Of a stretch of 45,854 nt of DNA, positions 1-6,706 are shown piece by piece. Made by a program: the position numbers and the translations under genes. Every line of letters starts with the position of its first letter. The first letter of the stretch is position 1. Origin of the DNA: Oerskovia rustica (GTDB taxonomy: Bacteria; Actinomycetota; Actinomycetes; Actinomycetales; Cellulomonadaceae). Under the pieces are notes generated by a model, which ran no database searches, had not been told where the DNA came from, and saw only the letters and a list, made by a program, of their open reading frames with translations. The DNA lies in assembly GCF_014836555.1 (NCBI RefSeq), contig NZ_JACSQQ010000011.1, forward strand, positions 1-45,854, given 5' to 3'.

Positions 1-48
1 CCAGATGCAGCGTAGTCTCGTGGGCTCGGAGATGTGTATAAGAGACAG
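1..48 (+). other. Illumina Nextera adapter remnant (not genomic)
   Basis: Bases 15-48 match the 34-base Nextera read-2 adapter, ending in the Tn5 mosaic end (GATGTGTATAAGAGACAG at 31-48). Bases 7-14 (GCAGCGTA) sit exactly where the 8-base i7 index belongs and, from memory, equal a standard Nextera XT index. Bases 3-6 (AGAT) fit the end of the P7 primer. This is untrimmed library sequence joined to a contig end, so genomic sequence starts at about 49. Bases 49-125 hold nothing recognisable apart from the region downstream of the phosphodiesterase gene. Confidence 0.97.
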
Positions 49-125
49 ATCCAGGGGCCTCTGCCCGCGTCGACGTGCTGCGGCGCGTCACGTCGCGCGT
101 GTCCGGGCGCACCCGGGTGCCGGTC

Positions 126-863
126 TCACCGCGCGGCGAGCCACCCCCGCAGCCGGTCGGGACGGTCGGTGATGACCGCGTCGACGCCGGCCACCAGGGC
201 CAGGGTCCACTGCGCGGGCTCGTTCAAGGTCCACACCATGACCTGGAGCCCTGCGGCGTGCAGCTCGTCGACCAGGCCGGGCCGCTCGACGAGCAGGTGA
301 CCCGCCGGGTTGCACGTCATGACGCCCAGGTCGGCGCACGTCGCGAGCAGGCCGTCGGAGAGCTCGCCGATCAGCAGTCCGCGGCGCAGGTCCGGGGCCA
401 CCTTCTGCAGGGCTGCGACCGTCGAGGGCCAGAAGCTCTGCCCGATCACGCGGTCGGCGAGCCCGGCGCGCAGGACGGGCTCGGTGACCTTGCGGACGTC
501 GTCGGGACCCCAGTCGCCCTTGATCTCCAGCAGGAGATCGATGCCCGGGTGGGTCACGAGGAAGTCCAGGAGCTCCGTGAACGTCGGGACGCGCTGCCCG
601 GCGTAGGCCGGGGCGAACCACGAGCCCGCGTCCACGGCGCGGACGCCCGCGAGCGGGAGCGCGTCGACGCGACCGGTCGCGTCGGTCGTGGCGTCGAGGG
701 TGTCGTCGTGGATCACGACGACCTCGCCGTCCGCGGTGAGCTGCACGTCGAGCTCGATGCTGTCGGCCCCCGCGCGCCACGCGGCCTCGAACGCGGCGAG
801 CGTGTTCTGCGGGGCGACGGACGAGTTCCCGCGGTGCGCGACGACCTGGATCTGGCCCGTCAC
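126..863 (-). CDS. ugpQ: Glycerophosphodiester phosphodiesterase (UgpQ-like)
   Basis: A 245-residue cytoplasmic GDPD-family hydrolase, expected to cleave glycerophosphodiesters to glycerol-3-phosphate and an alcohol. The family signature is complete: the catalytic HRG near residue 11 (VVAHRGNSS), then APQNTLAAFEAA, then ELDVQLTADGEVVVIHDD with the metal-binding Glu/Asp and second catalytic His. The C-terminal VWTLN and GVDAVITDRPD motifs are also typical. There is no signal peptide, as in E. coli UgpQ. The GTG start at 863 overlaps the stop of the binding-protein gene (GTGA), so translation is probably coupled. Last gene of a ugpA-E-B-Q-like operon; no ATPase gene follows before the contig end. 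Confidence 0.93.
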   Translation of the reverse strand: MTGQIQVVAHRGNSSVAPQNTLAAFEAAWRAGADSIELDVQLTADGEVVVIHDDTLDATTDATGRVDALPLAGVRAVDAGSWFAPAYAGQRVPTFTELLDFLVTHPGIDLLLEIKGDWGPDDVRKVTEPVLRAGLADRVIGQSFWPSTVAALQKVAPDLRRGLLIGELSDGLLATCADLGVMTCNPAGHLLVERPGLVDELHAAGLQVMVWTLNEPAQWTLALVAGVDAVITDRPDRLRGWLAAR

Positions 864-2227
864 AGGTAGGGCTCCACGTTCTCCTGGTACGCCTTCTCGA
901 GACGCGGCGTGATCGACGCGAACGCCTCGGCGGCGGGCGTGCCCTTGAGCACGATCTGCTCGATCCCGTCCGTGAGGATCTGGTCGCCGCCCGGCACGAA
1001 GACCCGGACCCAGTCCTGCGAGCGTGACTTCTCGGCGAGCTGGTCGACCGCCGTGCGGAACTGCGGCGTGGCCGCGTAGATGCTGCTCATGGTCTCTCCC
1101 TCGACCGCGGACGTGCGCACCGGCATGTACCCGGTGTTCTGGGAGAAGTATGCGGTGTTGTCCGCGTCGGTGAGGAAGGCGAGGAACATCGCGGCGGCGA
1201 GCTGCTGCTCGGGCGTGCGCGAGGCCGGGATGGCGAGGCCCGTGCCGCCGGTGGGCGTCCCCGAGCCGCTCGGGCCGTCGGGCAGGTAGGCCGTGCCGAC
1301 CTCGAACGTGGCCGCGTCGAGCAGACCCGTGAGGCTGCCCGTGGACCCGATGGTCGACGCGAAGATGCCGGCGGCGAAGTCGGCCCCGGCGTCGGTCCCG
1401 ACGCCTGCGACCTTGGACCCGTGGAACAGGTCGTGCAGGAAGTCGCCCGCGGCGAGCGCCTGCGGGGTGTCGAGCGTGACCGTGAACTCGTCGCTGTACT
1501 GACCGCCCTGGCCCCACAGCATGTTCTCGAACCACCAGGCGGCCCACGACGTGCCGGTCGCGAGCCCGAGGGGGGCGCCGTCGGCCGGGACCTGGGCGCG
1601 CAGGGCGGGGGCCCACTCGGCGAGCTCGGCCCACGTCGCGGGGCCGCGGTCCGGCAGGCCGGCCTTCGCCCAGAGGTCCTTGTTGTAGTAGAAGAGCGGC
1701 GTCGAGCGCGCGTACGGCACCGCCCAGTGCTTGGCGTCGTACGCGTAGTCGCCGTACAGCGTCGGGTTGTAGTCGGCGACGTCGACGTCGAGGTGCGCGA
1801 ACACGTCGTCGAGCGGCATGACCTGGCCGTTGACGTAGTAGCGGAACCACCACACGTCGCTCGCGATGACGAGGTCGGGCAGGTTGTTCGACGACGACGC
1901 GGCCTGGAAGCGCTGCGCGACCTCGTCGTACCCGGCGCCCGCGGTCACGAGCTTGACCGCGATGTCGGGGTGCTTCGCGTTGAAGCGGCGGATGAGCTCC
2001 TCCTCGATGGCCTTGGAGGCGCCGGGGTGGTTGCTCCACCACGTGATCTGCGAGGCGGGCTTGATCGTGGACCAGTCGGTGCCCGCGGAGGCGGACGGGG
2101 CGGACGTGCCGCCGCCGACGGTCGGTCCCGCGCACGCGGCGAGGGTGAGGGCGAGGGCGCCGAGGCCGCCGAGGCGCAGCACGTCGCGTCGCGACGGGGT
2201 CCACTGGGCGGGCAGGGGCTGGTTCAC
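860..2227 (-). CDS. ugpB: ABC sugar/glycerophosphodiester substrate-binding lipoprotein (UgpB-like)
   Basis: A 455-residue family-1 extracellular solute-binding protein. The N-terminus has a twin-arginine-like SRRDVLRLGG and a lipobox LAAC with the lipidated Cys at residue 32, so it is probably a Tat-exported lipoprotein. The segments ITWWSNHPG, IASDVWWFRYYVNG and VPYARSTPLFYYNKDLW resemble UgpB, which binds glycerol-3-phosphate or glycerophosphodiesters, more than generic sugar binders. The GTG start at 2227 is set by AAGGAG six bases upstream. It lies 67 bp after the second permease and overlaps the phosphodiesterase gene. Gene order A-E-B matches mycobacterial ugpAEBC. An oligosaccharide ligand is the main alternative. 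Confidence 0.88.
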   Translation of the reverse strand: MNQPLPAQWTPSRRDVLRLGGLGALALTLAACAGPTVGGGTSAPSASAGTDWSTIKPASQITWWSNHPGASKAIEEELIRRFNAKHPDIAVKLVTAGAGYDEVAQRFQAASSSNNLPDLVIASDVWWFRYYVNGQVMPLDDVFAHLDVDVADYNPTLYGDYAYDAKHWAVPYARSTPLFYYNKDLWAKAGLPDRGPATWAELAEWAPALRAQVPADGAPLGLATGTSWAAWWFENMLWGQGGQYSDEFTVTLDTPQALAAGDFLHDLFHGSKVAGVGTDAGADFAAGIFASTIGSTGSLTGLLDAATFEVGTAYLPDGPSGSGTPTGGTGLAIPASRTPEQQLAAAMFLAFLTDADNTAYFSQNTGYMPVRTSAVEGETMSSIYAATPQFRTAVDQLAEKSRSQDWVRVFVPGGDQILTDGIEQIVLKGTPAAEAFASITPRLEKAYQENVEPYL

Positions 2228-2294
2228 GTGATGCTCCTTGGGGTGGGGAACAGCGACCCGGCAGGTGCCGGGGGGACAGGGGAGGACCGGCAGG

Positions 2295-3278
2295 TCAGCC
2301 GGTCACGGCTCCGGCGGTGAGCCCGGCGACGAGCCGGCGCTGGAGGAACAGGAAGACGATGAGGATCGGGAGGGTCACGAGCACGGTCGCGGCCATGAGG
2401 ACGCCCCAGTTGTTCATGCCGTCGACGCTCTGCAGGAGCGTGAGGCCCACGGGGAGCGTCATCTTCTCGGCGTCGTCGGTCACGAGGAACGGCCACAGGT
2501 AGTCGTTCCACTCGGCGACGACGGACACGAGCGCGACGGCCGCGATCGTGGGGTAGGACAGCGGCACGACGAACCGCCACAGCTTGCGCCAGTGGCCGGC
2601 GCCGTCGAGCTCGGCGGCCTCGAGGATCGAGATCGGCAGCGACAGGAAGTGCTGACGGAACAGGAAGGTCCCGAACGCGCTCGCCAGTCCCGGCACGAGG
2701 ATGCCCTGGTAGGTGTTGAGCCACCCGAGCTGGGCGACGAGCGTGTAGTTGGGGATGATCGTGATCTGCTGCGGGATGAGCAGCGTGAACAGGACCAGGA
2801 CGAACACCGCGCGCTTGAACGGGAAGTCGAGGAAGACGAGCGCGTACGCGCAGCACAGGCCGAGCAGCAGCTTGAGCGTCGAGCCGACGACCGTCAGGCC
2901 CACGCTGTTGAGGAACAGCTGCCCGACGGGGATGCTCTGCGTCGTCTGGACGTAGTTCGCGAGGTCGAGGTTCTGCGGGAGCCACTGGAGCGGGATCGAG
3001 TACAGCTCGTCGGGGCGCTTGAAGCTCGCGAGCACCATCCACACGAGCGGCAGCGCCATGACGACGGTCGCGACCAGGAGGGTCGCGTACGAGCCCAGGT
3101 GCAGGGGCCGACGACGGCGCGTGCGCTCCGGCGTGCGGGCGCCGCTCGGGCCGTGGCCGGCACCGCCGGGGGCCGGTGGTGCGTCCACGGGGGACCCGGG
3201 GTGCTGAGCGCGGGGCGCGCCCGAGGTCGTGCGAGGTGCGGTGGTGGGGACGTCCCGGACCGGGTTCTGGACGCTCAT
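2295..3278 (-). CDS. ugpE: ABC transporter permease (UgpE/MalG type)
   Basis: A 327-residue inner-membrane permease of the binding-protein-dependent CUT1 class. After a Pro/Thr/Arg-rich cytoplasmic extension of about 58 residues, which is longer than usual for the family, come six predicted helices starting at LLVATVVMALPLVWMVLASF. The EAA loop that contacts the ATPase is AAELDGAGHWRKLWRFVVP. The ATG at 3278 overlaps the stop of the preceding permease by four bases (ATGA), with GAAGGTG upstream as ribosome site. It pairs with the permease at 3275-4252 to form the channel. No ATP-binding subunit is in the window; a shared MsiK-like ATPase or a gene beyond the contig end must supply it. Confidence 0.9.
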   Translation of the reverse strand: MSVQNPVRDVPTTAPRTTSGAPRAQHPGSPVDAPPAPGGAGHGPSGARTPERTRRRRPLHLGSYATLLVATVVMALPLVWMVLASFKRPDELYSIPLQWLPQNLDLANYVQTTQSIPVGQLFLNSVGLTVVGSTLKLLLGLCCAYALVFLDFPFKRAVFVLVLFTLLIPQQITIIPNYTLVAQLGWLNTYQGILVPGLASAFGTFLFRQHFLSLPISILEAAELDGAGHWRKLWRFVVPLSYPTIAAVALVSVVAEWNDYLWPFLVTDDAEKMTLPVGLTLLQSVDGMNNWGVLMAATVLVTLPILIVFLFLQRRLVAGLTAGAVTG

Positions 3279-4252
3279 GCGTAGTGCACCTTCTTCTCGA
3301 CGAAGCGCAGCTGGACGACCGTGACGACCAGCAGCAGGAGGAAGAGGATCGTCGCGACGGCCGACGCGTAGCCGGCGCGACCGGTCACGAAGCCCTCCTC
3401 GTAGATCTGGTACATCAGGGTCGTGGTCGAGCCGAGCGGCCCGCCCTTCGTCATGGCCTGGATGATGTCGAACGACTGGAGCGAGCTCAGCAGCGTCGTG
3501 ACCGTGAGGAAGAAGGTCGTGGGCGCGAGCAGCGGCAGGACGATCGAACGGAACGTGCGGGCCGAGGACGCGCCGTCGAGGGCGGCTGCCTGCTTGAGCT
3601 CCTGCGGGACGGCCTGGAGACCGGCCAGGAAGATCAGGGCGACGTACCCGACGTTCTTCCACAGGTAGACGACGATGATCATGACGAGCGCCCAGGGCGA
3701 GGTGGTGTACCAGTCGGGGGACTCGAGCCCGATCGCGCGCAGGCCGGCCGAGAGCAGGCCGTAGCGCGGGTCGAAGATGAACAGCCACAGCATGCCGACC
3801 GCGACGCCCGACAGGACGTAGGGCGCGAACGCGACGGTCCGCGCGAACCCGCGGCCCTTGAGGCGGCGGTTGAGCAGCAGGGCCAGGCCCAGGCCAAGGA
3901 CCAGCGAGCCTCCCACGGTCGCGACCGTGAAGACGCCCGTCGTGACCATGACGTCGGCCGTCGTCGGGTCCTGGAACCACTCGACGTAGTTGCCGAGACC
4001 GACCGAGCGGGCCGTGGGGGAGCCCATGTTCCACTGCAGGGTCGAGTAGTAGAAGCTCTGCAGCAGCGGGCGGTAGACGAACACGAGCAGCAGGACCACG
4101 TTGGGCCCCGCGAGGAGCAGGAACGCGAGCCAGGTGCGCAGGGCCCGCGGGGTGGGGCGGGAGAAGCGGGACCGGGCAGCCGAGGCCCGTCCGGGGATCG
4201 TCCGACGGCGTGCAGGTGGCGCAGGGCGCACGGGGGCTGACACGGAGGTCAT
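3275..4252 (-). CDS. ugpA: ABC transporter permease (UgpA/MalF type)
   Basis: A 325-residue CUT1-class inner-membrane permease, first gene of the operon. An Arg/Pro-rich N-terminus is followed by helices beginning at LAFLLLAGPNVVLLLVFVY; the EAA loop is KQAAALDGASSARTFRSIVL, typical for the ATPase contact. Length and topology fit UgpA/MalF without the extra periplasmic domain of E. coli MalF. ATG at 4252 has a weak TGGAG nine bases upstream. Upstream lie a possible -10 (TAGGGT, minus strand at 4295-4290) and a PHO-box-like array at 4334-4366, so phosphate control is likely but unproven. Substrate assignment rests on the downstream binding protein and phosphodiesterase. Confidence 0.9.
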   Translation of the reverse strand: MTSVSAPVRPAPPARRRTIPGRASAARSRFSRPTPRALRTWLAFLLLAGPNVVLLLVFVYRPLLQSFYYSTLQWNMGSPTARSVGLGNYVEWFQDPTTADVMVTTGVFTVATVGGSLVLGLGLALLLNRRLKGRGFARTVAFAPYVLSGVAVGMLWLFIFDPRYGLLSAGLRAIGLESPDWYTTSPWALVMIIVVYLWKNVGYVALIFLAGLQAVPQELKQAAALDGASSARTFRSIVLPLLAPTTFFLTVTTLLSSLQSFDIIQAMTKGGPLGSTTTLMYQIYEEGFVTGRAGYASAVATILFLLLLVVTVVQLRFVEKKVHYA

Positions 4253-4333
4253 GGGGTGGGGCTCCAGTCACGAGCGGGTGGACGCCGTCACCCTAGGAGG
4301 GCGAAGTGTCCGAGAAGTGGCCTCAGCGGCTCC

Positions 4334-4377
4334 GTTCCCCGAACGTTCCCGAGGCGTTCATCGGCGCCTCGACGCGA
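4334..4377 (+). promoter_or_regulatory. PHO-box-like array of 11-bp direct repeats
   Basis: Three contiguous 11-base units begin with GTTC: 4334-4344 (GTTCCCCGAAC), 4345-4355 (GTTCCCGAGGC) and 4356-4366 (GTTCATCGGCG). A weaker fourth register lies at 4367-4377. The streptomycete PhoP site is built of 11-base units with core GTTCACC, and these cores match it at 6, 5 and 6 of 7 positions. The array lies in the divergent gap between the ugp-like operon (start 4252) and the gene at 4476, about 15 bp beyond the expected -35 of the ugp side. Binding by PhoP is an inference. Confidence 0.6.
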
Positions 4378-4428
4378 GGTCATCGGGGACGCCGGAAAGC
4401 CATCTCCAGGGCGGCGGCGGAGAGGGCC

Positions 4429-4434
4429 TAGCAT
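4429..4434 (+). promoter_or_regulatory. Candidate -10 element (TAGCAT)
   Basis: TAGCAT fits the actinobacterial TANNNT -10 pattern and would place the transcript start near 4441, giving a leader of about 35 bases that includes the GAGGTG ribosome site of the gene at 4476. No clear -35 hexamer is visible. Confidence 0.4.
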
Positions 4435-4475
4435 GGGCGGTCCGGCTCCTGCCGGGCCCGACGACGAGGTGAGCG

Positions 4476-5240
4476 ATGACGCACGAACAACAGGACCTGC
4501 GGAACATCAACGTGGGGCGCGGCACCGGCTTCACGGTGGCCCTGTTCCTCCGCGACCGTCTGGCGCTGCCCGTGGCCGACGACGTCCCGGCGCTCGTCCC
4601 CCGCATCACGGTCGAGGCGTTGTCGGGCGACGAGGCCGCGGCGCTCGCGGACGGGTGGCGCGAGTGGTGGGACCGGTTGATCGAGGTGCCCACCGGGCGC
4701 GACGTCAGGCCTGCGTCGGAGCGGCTGGCGACGGTGTTCGACACCGTCGTCGACGAGGCGCGGGCGTGGGCCGAGCAGATGGTGCGACCGAACTTCTTCT
4801 TCTCGGAGGCCGATCTCCCCGACGGCTACGTCCCGGAGCCGATCGGCGACCCGGACGTCCTGGTGGTCTACGACATCGAGCTCGTTCCCGTGGGCGGCGC
4901 GTGGCACCGGGACCTCGGCCCGCACCGGCTGCTCGTCAGCGTCCAGACATGGGAGGACCCGGCGGTGATGGACGCGCTCCTGAGGCCGCGGATCGAGCGG
5001 CTGCAGAGCCGTGTCAGCGCTGCACCTCGGAGGTCACCTCAGGTGTGGCACCTGACGGTCGACGGTCAGGAGTTCACGGTCACCGACAGGCCCCACGAAC
5101 CCGGGAGCTACGACTTCTCCTGGCGGAACGGGCCGATCGAGGGATATGGGTTCTCGATCGGTAGCTCGAGGGGAGAGCCGATGACCGAGGACGACCTGCG
5201 ACGGGAGATCCGAGGCTTCGTCGAGGGCTACGAGCCCTGA
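4476..5240 (+). CDS. Conserved hypothetical protein
   Basis: A 254-residue soluble acidic protein that I do not recognise as a named family. It has no signal peptide or membrane segment. The N-terminal half is Trp- and acid-rich (WREWWDRL, ARAWAEQMVRPNFFFSEADL). The C-terminal 60 residues look like a compact domain: a WHLTVDGQEFTV strand, Tyr/Trp-containing SYDFSWRNGP, GYGFSIGSS and a terminal helix EDDLRREIRGFVEGYEP. ATG at 4476 follows GAGGTG at a fitting distance. Its last 13 bases overlap the end of the convergent Fic gene. It is divergent from the ugp-like operon and might share the PHO-like site between them. Confidence 0.8.
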   Translation: MTHEQQDLRNINVGRGTGFTVALFLRDRLALPVADDVPALVPRITVEALSGDEAAALADGWREWWDRLIEVPTGRDVRPASERLATVFDTVVDEARAWAEQMVRPNFFFSEADLPDGYVPEPIGDPDVLVVYDIELVPVGGAWHRDLGPHRLLVSVQTWEDPAVMDALLRPRIERLQSRVSAAPRRSPQVWHLTVDGQEFTVTDRPHEPGSYDFSWRNGPIEGYGFSIGSSRGEPMTEDDLRREIRGFVEGYEP

Positions 5241-6493
5241 CGGTTCGCGGACCCGTCCGGGCTTCCAGAGTCCTCAGGGGCAGACGGCAGCGGTGCTGCC
5301 TTTCCGTAACCGGGGCGGCGCTTGCCGGCCCGCTCGGCGAAGTCGTCGAGTGCGCCAAGGATCTGCAGGGCTGACCACACGACGCCCTTGCGGTGGACCC
5401 GTGTCTCAGTGACGATCCCGGCTTGGGTGAGCGGGTCCATGTGACGCCGGACATTCGTCGGCCCGATCCCAAGCACCTCTTTCAGGACCTGTGCGTTGAT
5501 GATCGGCTGGCGGGTGAGGAGGTCGGCGACCTCGTAGGTACGCGCACCCCGGCGCGCCGTGATTCGAGAGTCCCACTCGGCACGGATCGAGCGAACTTCC
5601 TGTACGAGGCGGCGTCCGTTGTCGACCGCGCGAGCGCTGGCGTGGACGAACTGACTGATGAGGTCCTCCGGGTGCCCTTGCCGGTAGGTATCGAGTGCGG
5701 CGTAGTACGAGCCGACGTCCGCGAGGAGGCCCGCGGACAGTGGCATCGTGACATTCCGTGTCAGACCGGAGCTGTGCATCATCGCTTGGACAAGAGCGCG
5801 CCCGGTGCGCCCGTTGCCATCGGTGAAAGGATGGATCGTCTCGAACTGCGCATGGGCTATCGCGGCGTGTGCCAACGGAGGGACATCGTCACGCTTGATG
5901 AATGCGATGAGGTCGTCGATTGCCCCCGGCACCCGCTCGTGGTGCGGAGGGACGAAGTCGGCTCCCGCCGGCGAGTGGTCTACTCCGCCGATCCACACCT
6001 GCTCAGTCCGCCAACGCCCTGCCTGTTCTGGGTCGTCATGCTCCATGAGGGCGTGGTGCATGTGCAGGACCGTGTCCTGGTCGGGCTGGTGGGCCAACGC
6101 GAGTGCTGCGCGCATCGCGCGCGTGTTGGCAACGATGACGGGCGCGTTGGATCCAAATCTTGCCGCTCCGAGCTCGGCCATGGCGATCTGGCGGGCGGAC
6201 GCAGTCAGTCGTTCGATCTTGGACGACGCGGCGGACTCGCTGCGCAAGAGGACTGCCGTGACGGGGGCGAGCTCGCTGCCCATCTCAGTGTCGAAGCGCG
6301 TGATCTCACGGGATGCGTCCTCGACCTCGGCGGAAAGAGGGGCGGGGAGCACTACGGGCAGCTCGGCGATCGGTGGGACGATTGAGGCTGTGTAGCGGCG
6401 CGCAGGTCTCCTGCCCGTCGTGCTCTCGCGTACGGAGAGCCACTCAAGTTGTTCGGCGGCCAGCGAGGGCCAGCGCATCTGATAACTCACCAC
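5228..6493 (-). CDS. Fic-domain AMP-transferase with C-terminal winged helix
   Basis: A 421-residue Fic protein. The catalytic loop HPFTDGNGRTGR is intact at 221-232, with the His that activates a target hydroxyl and the GNGR that binds ATP phosphates. Residues 90-95 read SSKIER: the class II inhibitory helix pattern (S/T)xxxE(G/N) keeps its ATP-blocking Glu94 but has Arg instead of Gly/Asn after it. Residues 320-385 look like a winged helix (LTRQPIINAQVLKEVLGIG). The family transfers AMP to proteins, often itself; the target is unknown. GTG at 6493 fits a leaderless transcript from the promoter described at 6480-6529; ATG at 6478 is the alternative. GC content is visibly lower than in neighbours. 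Confidence 0.92.
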   Translation of the reverse strand: MVSYQMRWPSLAAEQLEWLSVRESTTGRRPARRYTASIVPPIAELPVVLPAPLSAEVEDASREITRFDTEMGSELAPVTAVLLRSESAASSKIERLTASARQIAMAELGAARFGSNAPVIVANTRAMRAALALAHQPDQDTVLHMHHALMEHDDPEQAGRWRTEQVWIGGVDHSPAGADFVPPHHERVPGAIDDLIAFIKRDDVPPLAHAAIAHAQFETIHPFTDGNGRTGRALVQAMMHSSGLTRNVTMPLSAGLLADVGSYYAALDTYRQGHPEDLISQFVHASARAVDNGRRLVQEVRSIRAEWDSRITARRGARTYEVADLLTRQPIINAQVLKEVLGIGPTNVRRHMDPLTQAGIVTETRVHRKGVVWSALQILGALDDFAERAGKRRPGYGKAAPLPSAPEDSGSPDGSANRQGS

Positions 6494-6529
6494 CTCGATA
6501 AGTTATCACTTACGCGGTAACTGATAACT
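6480..6529 (-). promoter_or_regulatory. Fic promoter with three TGATAACT boxes at 21-bp spacing
   Basis: TGATAACT occurs at 6480-6487 (+), inverted at 6501-6508, and at 6522-6529 (+), with starts exactly 21 bp apart, two DNA turns. The middle box lies inside an 11-bp palindrome GATAAGTTATC (6497-6507), and CTGATAACTCAC repeats at 6479-6490 and 6521-6532. On the minus strand TTATCA (6527-6522), a 16-bp spacer and TAACTT (6505-6500) form a plausible promoter firing near GTG 6493. The boxes thus cover -35, -10 and start codon, which suggests repression, perhaps by the Fic protein's own winged helix. Confidence 0.6.
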
Positions 6530-6606
6530 CACGGACACGTCGATGATCAGTTGACGGTCACGCACGGCCGTCCCCAGGGTCCTCCTCACCGCCTCCACCG
6601 TGCACC

Positions 6607-6637
6607 TTGACCTCAACCCTGGTTGAGGACGTACCGT
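6607..6637 (+). promoter_or_regulatory. MerR/SoxR-type promoter with 19-bp spacer before fprA
   Basis: TTGACC (6607-6612) and TACCGT (6632-6637) are separated by exactly 19 bp. The spacer holds an inverted repeat, CCTCAACC (6611-6618) and GGTTGAGG (6621-6628), around a 2-bp centre. An over-long 19-bp spacer with a palindrome between -35 and -10 is the hallmark of MerR-family targets, and CCTCAA/TTGAGG half sites resemble SoxR boxes. No MerR-family gene lies in the window. The promoter also rules out a fprA start at 6623. Confidence 0.75.
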
Positions 6638-6706
6638 CGAAGCGTGCGGCTGCCGACCCCGGCGTGGACCGCCCCTCCCCTCCTCGACCGGAAGGCGTTC
6701 TTTCCC

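Noticed and set aside
126-2204. A single 692-residue reading frame over ugpB and ugpQ
   Set aside because: Its first part is a shadow frame of ugpB with Arg-rich, non-protein-like sequence; only the part from 863 on is a real protein.
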